43,033 nucleotides of DNA. It comes from Pseudomonadota bacterium (GTDB taxonomy: Bacteria; Pseudomonadota; Alphaproteobacteria; Caulobacterales; Caulobacteraceae). This document shows positions 40,212 to 43,033 of the stretch, one piece after another (position 1 is the first letter of the stretch; each line of letters starts with the position of its first letter). The notes beneath the pieces are model-generated. The model ran no database searches and had not been told where the DNA came from. It saw only the letters and a program-made list of their open reading frames with translations. The DNA is taken from positions 1-43,033 of the forward strand of contig JAEYNH010000125.1 of NCBI GenBank assembly GCA_023412655.1, given 5' to 3'. Position numbers and translations under genes: made by a program.

Positions 40212-41273
40212 TCAGCGGGCGCCGAGCGCGCGGCGGACATCGTCGACGACGCCCGGCCAGTCGCCAGGGGCGGCCTGCCGGAAGAGACGCATGGAGGGAT
40301 ACCAGGGGCTGTCGGCCCGATTGCGCATCCACCGCCAGTCGGGATTGAAGGGCAGCAGCAGCCAGGTGGGCTTGCCCATGGCGCCGGCGAGGTGGGCGAC
40401 GGCAGTGTCCACGGCGATCACCAGCTCCAGGCCTTCGATGATGCGCCGGGTGCCCTCCAGGTCTGCGGCGCCGGTGTCCTCGGGGGCGAGGCTTATGACG
40501 CCCGGCCAGGACGCGATCTCGGCCGCCACCGCATCCGGCAATGATCGGTTGACGTCGTTGGGATGGCGCGGATTGCCCTTGCCCATGAAGCCGATGCCCA
40601 CGCCTCCGGTCCGGCCCGGCAGGTAGGGCTCCCCCGGAATGGAATCGGGCGTCACCCCAAGGCGCAGAGGCAGGGAGCCACCGAGCACCCAGGCGTCAGC
40701 AGGCTCGACGCGCAGCCGATCTTCGACGACCAGCAGCCGCACGCCGAGCGGTTCGAACAAGCGGACCAACGGGGGACGGCAGGCGAGCGTCACATGGACG
40801 CCGCGGTCCTTCAGCAGCCGGGCGAAACGGGCGTTCTGGATCTGATCGCCCAGCCCCTGTTCCTGGAGGATCAGCAGCGAGCCCACGGAGCCGCCGTCCC
40901 ACTCAGGGAAGTCGAGCTCGGGCTTGCGCAGGCCCTGGTGCGCCAGGCGGCTTTCGAACAGGGGCAGGCCTTCGCCGTAGCGGCCGTGCTTGAGCAGGAG
41001 GGCTCCGAGCAGGAACTCGGCCTCTCCATCGCCGGGCGTGGCCGCCAGCACCCGGCGCAGCAGCATCTCGGCCTCGTGGTCGCGGCCGGCGGCTTCGGCG
41101 CGAGCCGCGACGTTTAGGGTGGCGCGGCGGGCGTCCTGCGCGCCCAAGGCGGCATACAGCCGAAGGGCCTCATCCGAGCGGCCGGCCTTCTCGGCCGCCA
41201 TGGCGAGGTCGAGCACCTGCGGCAGCGACAGGCGGACGGTCTGGCTCTCGGAAGTCAAGGAAGGCGCGCCCAC
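40212..41273 (-). CDS. TPR/GT-B protein 1 of tandem array
   Basis: This 353-residue copy is the first of the leftward operon. TPR-like helices (LDLAMAAEKAGRSDEALRLY, AEAAGRDHEAEMLLRRVL, LLLKHGRYGEGLPLFESRL) precede the GT-B-like domain with LQEQGLGDQIQNARF and IAVDTAVAHLAGAMGKPTWLLL. The start is a GTG without an obvious ribosome-binding site, so a later start is possible. A TPR plus GT-B plan resembles flagellin or protein glycosyltransferases of Caulobacter; direct equivalence is not claimed. Confidence 0.85.
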   Translation of the reverse strand: MGAPSLTSESQTVRLSLPQVLDLAMAAEKAGRSDEALRLYAALGAQDARRATLNVAARAEAAGRDHEAEMLLRRVLAATPGDGEAEFLLGALLLKHGRYGEGLPLFESRLAHQGLRKPELDFPEWDGGSVGSLLILQEQGLGDQIQNARFARLLKDRGVHVTLACRPPLVRLFEPLGVRLLVVEDRLRVEPADAWVLGGSLPLRLGVTPDSIPGEPYLPGRTGGVGIGFMGKGNPRHPNDVNRSLPDAVAAEIASWPGVISLAPEDTGAADLEGTRRIIEGLELVIAVDTAVAHLAGAMGKPTWLLLPFNPDWRWMRNRADSPWYPSMRLFRQAAPGDWPGVVDDVRRALGAR

Positions 41274-41301
41274 GGATCAAAATCAGCCGCGATCTTTGGA
41301 G

Positions 41302-41319
41302 GCGCCCGCCGCCGGGCGC
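41302..41319 (-). terminator. Terminator-like hairpin after cckA
   Basis: GCGCCCG-N4-CGGGCGC stem (7 bp) lies 5 bp beyond the stop codon of the histidine kinase gene on the leftward strand. Confidence 0.5.
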
Positions 41320-41324
41320 AAGCG

Positions 41325-43033
41325 TCAAGCCGCCTTCTGGAGCTCCTGCTTCACCCGTTCGGCCAGGGTCTTGATGTCGATGGGCTTGGGCAGGAAGGAG
41401 ACGTTGCGCTCGCCCTCCAGGAGATCCGAGAACTCGCTCTCCGCATAGCCCGAGATGAACATCACTGGGGCGGTCCCCAGGTAGGGGCGGGCCTGTTTCA
41501 GCAGCTCCGGCCCCTGCATGCCCGGCATGACCACGTCGGAGATCATCAGGTCGATCTCGCCGGCGTGCCCCTCGGCGATCTCGAGGGCTTCCTCGCCGCT
41601 GGCCGCCTCGATCACCTCGTAACCCCGGGCGCGCAGCAGCTTGGCGGCGACGCCGCGCACGGCGTCCTCGTCCTCGACGAACAGGATCCGGCCGGCCCCG
41701 GAGAGGTCGCGGGCGGCGGGGCGCTTGGGCTTGGCCACCGCCTCGGGCGGGGCGGCCACCTCCACCACCGGCAGGTGCACCGGGAGGAAGATGCGGAAGG
41801 CCGCGCCCTCGCCCGGCCGGCTGTCCACGGAGATCCAGCCGTCCGACTGCTTGACGATGCCGTAGACCGTGGCAAGGCCGAGGCCGGTCCCCTCGCCCAC
41901 CGGCTTGGTGGTGAAGAAGGGGTCGAAGATCTTGTCCAGGGCCTCGGGCGGGATGCCCGGCCCATCGTCGGACACCTGGATCAGCGCCTGGTCGCCCTGG
42001 GCCATGGGATAGCCGAGGGTGCGGGCCTCCTCCTGGGTGACGCGGCCGGTCTTGATCCGGATGCGGCTGCCGCCGTGGCTGCGGATGGCGTCCCGGGCGT
42101 TGACCACCAGGTTCATGATGGCGGTGTCGAGCTGGCCGCGGTCGGCGCGGACGTGCGGCAGGTTGCGGCCGTAGTCGGTGACCAGCTTGATGTCTTCGGG
42201 CAGCAGCCGGCGCAGCAGCACCTCGGACTCGGAGATCATCTCGCCGATGTCGAGGATCTCGCGCTGGACGGTCTGTTTGCGCGAGAAGGCCAAGAGCTTG
42301 CGGACCAGGTCCGCGGCCCGCATCGAGGTCTGCTTGATCTCGTTCAGCCCCTCATAGGACGGATCGCCCACCGGATGGCGCGTGGCCAGCACGTCCAGCT
42401 GCATGAGGATGGCGGTGAGCAGATTGTTGAAGTCGTGCGCCACGCCCCCGGCCAACTGGCCGATGGCCTGCATCTTCTGGCTCTGGGAGAGCTGCAGCTC
42501 GATCTGCTTCTGCTCGGAGACATCCACGAGGTAGGCCACCCAGCGCCCGTCGCTCTTGGACAGGTACAGGTGGGCGATGCGGCTGGGATCGTGGGCCAGA
42601 CGGACCTCGAGGGGGGCCTTCCCCTCGTCCAGGCGCTGGGCGGCGTCGGCGCGGCTCGACGGCTCGATCAATTCGCCGAAGACCTGGCCGGCCTCACCGC
42701 CGCCGGCGACCGCCTTGAGCGCCGGATTGGCCTCCACGATCACCGCCAGGAAGGGATCCTCGCCCTCCAGCAGGGCGGCGCCGAACGGCGAGGCGGCGGC
42801 GAAGGCGTCCAGCACCTTGGGGGGCGGCGACTTGGCCCCCGCGAAGGCGCTCAGCACCTCCATGGCCGCGGACGGCAGGGCCAGGGTCCCGCCCGAGCCG
42901 GTGAGGCGCACCAGATAGCGCCGCGGCCCCACCGGAGAGACCAGGGCCTTGCGCTCCTCGCCGCCGACCTTGAGGACCGCGCGGCCCAGCTCGCCCCGGC
43001 GGGCGGCCGCCAGGGCGGCGAACAGGCTGGCGG
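41325..43033 (-). CDS. cckA: CckA-type hybrid histidine kinase (5' end outside window)
   Basis: At least 568 codons run in frame from the window edge to the stop; the N-terminus lies beyond it. Visible domains: a PAS-like segment (ALLEGEDPFLAVIVEANPALK), dimerisation/phosphoacceptor helix LAGGVAHDFNNLL, a catalytic ATPase domain (NLVVNARDAI N-box, VSDDGPGIP G1, GEGTGLGLATVYG G2) and a C-terminal receiver (LFVEDEDAVR, phosphoacceptor Asp in LMISDVVMPG, KPID). The RKLLAFSRKQTVQREIL stretch is characteristic of CckA, which phosphorylates CtrA and CpdR through ChpT to control the cell cycle in alphaproteobacteria. The coding frame continues past the GTG at 42932 to the window edge, so that codon is internal. 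Confidence 0.93.
   Translation of the reverse strand, partial: ASLFAALAAARRGELGRAVLKVGGEERKALVSPVGPRRYLVRLTGSGGTLALPSAAMEVLSAFAGAKSPPPKVLDAFAAASPFGAALLEGEDPFLAVIVEANPALKAVAGGGEAGQVFGELIEPSSRADAAQRLDEGKAPLEVRLAHDPSRIAHLYLSKSDGRWVAYLVDVSEQKQIELQLSQSQKMQAIGQLAGGVAHDFNNLLTAILMQLDVLATRHPVGDPSYEGLNEIKQTSMRAADLVRKLLAFSRKQTVQREILDIGEMISESEVLLRRLLPEDIKLVTDYGRNLPHVRADRGQLDTAIMNLVVNARDAIRSHGGSRIRIKTGRVTQEEARTLGYPMAQGDQALIQVSDDGPGIPPEALDKIFDPFFTTKPVGEGTGLGLATVYGIVKQSDGWISVDSRPGEGAAFRIFLPVHLPVVEVAAPPEAVAKPKRPAARDLSGAGRILFVEDEDAVRGVAAKLLRARGYEVIEAASGEEALEIAEGHAGEIDLMISDVVMPGMQGPELLKQARPYLGTAPVMFISGYAESEFSDLLEGERNVSFLPKPIDIKTLAERVKQELQKAA

Overview
The window is GC-rich alphaproteobacterial DNA, most likely from a Caulobacterales member (Caulobacter/Phenylobacterium-like). 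The clearest taxonomic anchor is the right edge (41325-43033), which encodes most of a CckA-type hybrid histidine kinase. Short Caulobacter-like -35/-10 promoter pairs also fit. No rRNA, tRNA, CRISPR array, integrase or insertion sequence was seen.

Left part, about 1-27.5 kb: an accessory catabolic island. It encodes an MFS carrier, a TonB-dependent receptor, two GntR-type regulators (FCD type at 1757-2422, UTRA type at 19638-20423), a glutathione transferase, a double VOC protein, an isocitrate-lyase-family C-C lyase, an isochorismatase-family amidohydrolase, an FMN/FAD/Fe-S reductase, a CobW/COG0523 GTPase beside a dihydropyrimidinase-type cyclic amidohydrolase, two SDRs, two MDR-type reductases, a VAO-type FAD oxidase, an AllA (ureidoglycolate lyase)-family protein, a tandem alpha/beta-hydrolase, two paralogous methyltransferases and several proteins of unknown function.

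The island is tied together by eight copies of a 15-bp palindrome, TGTCAAC(A/T)GTTGACA, at 150, 2569, 4464, 8554, 13860, 14267, 19583 and 27467. Each lies upstream of a gene or divergent pair. The half facing the gene always carries an intact TTGACA, which can act as a -35 box, and every mismatch lies in the half facing away. One copy precedes the FCD-type GntR gene, which is therefore the best candidate regulator. The first and last copies mark the limits of the regulon in this window. A sub-block (19638-23378: UTRA regulator, small coiled-coil protein, two methyltransferases) lacks this operator and has its own different dyads.

Inferred logic: uptake (TonB receptor, MFS), redox processing of an unsaturated or aromatic skeleton (VAO oxidase, SDRs, MDRs, Fe-S flavoprotein), hydrolysis of cyclic and open amide or ureide bonds (dihydropyrimidinase-like enzyme served by the CobW GTPase, isochorismatase-like amidase, AllA-like protein) and C-C cleavage (ICL-like lyase). 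The substrate cannot be read from sequence. A nitrogen-containing cyclic imide, ureide or lactam compound is my best guess. I do not recognise the cluster as any described pathway.

Right part, about 27.7-43 kb: housekeeping-like chromosome. Three tandem Tat-exported DUF885 (HExxxGHH) proteins are followed by a secreted M20 peptidase, a YhiN/BaiN-type flavoprotein, a TauD-type dioxygenase, four tandem, mostly overlapping TPR/GT-B paralogues, and cckA.
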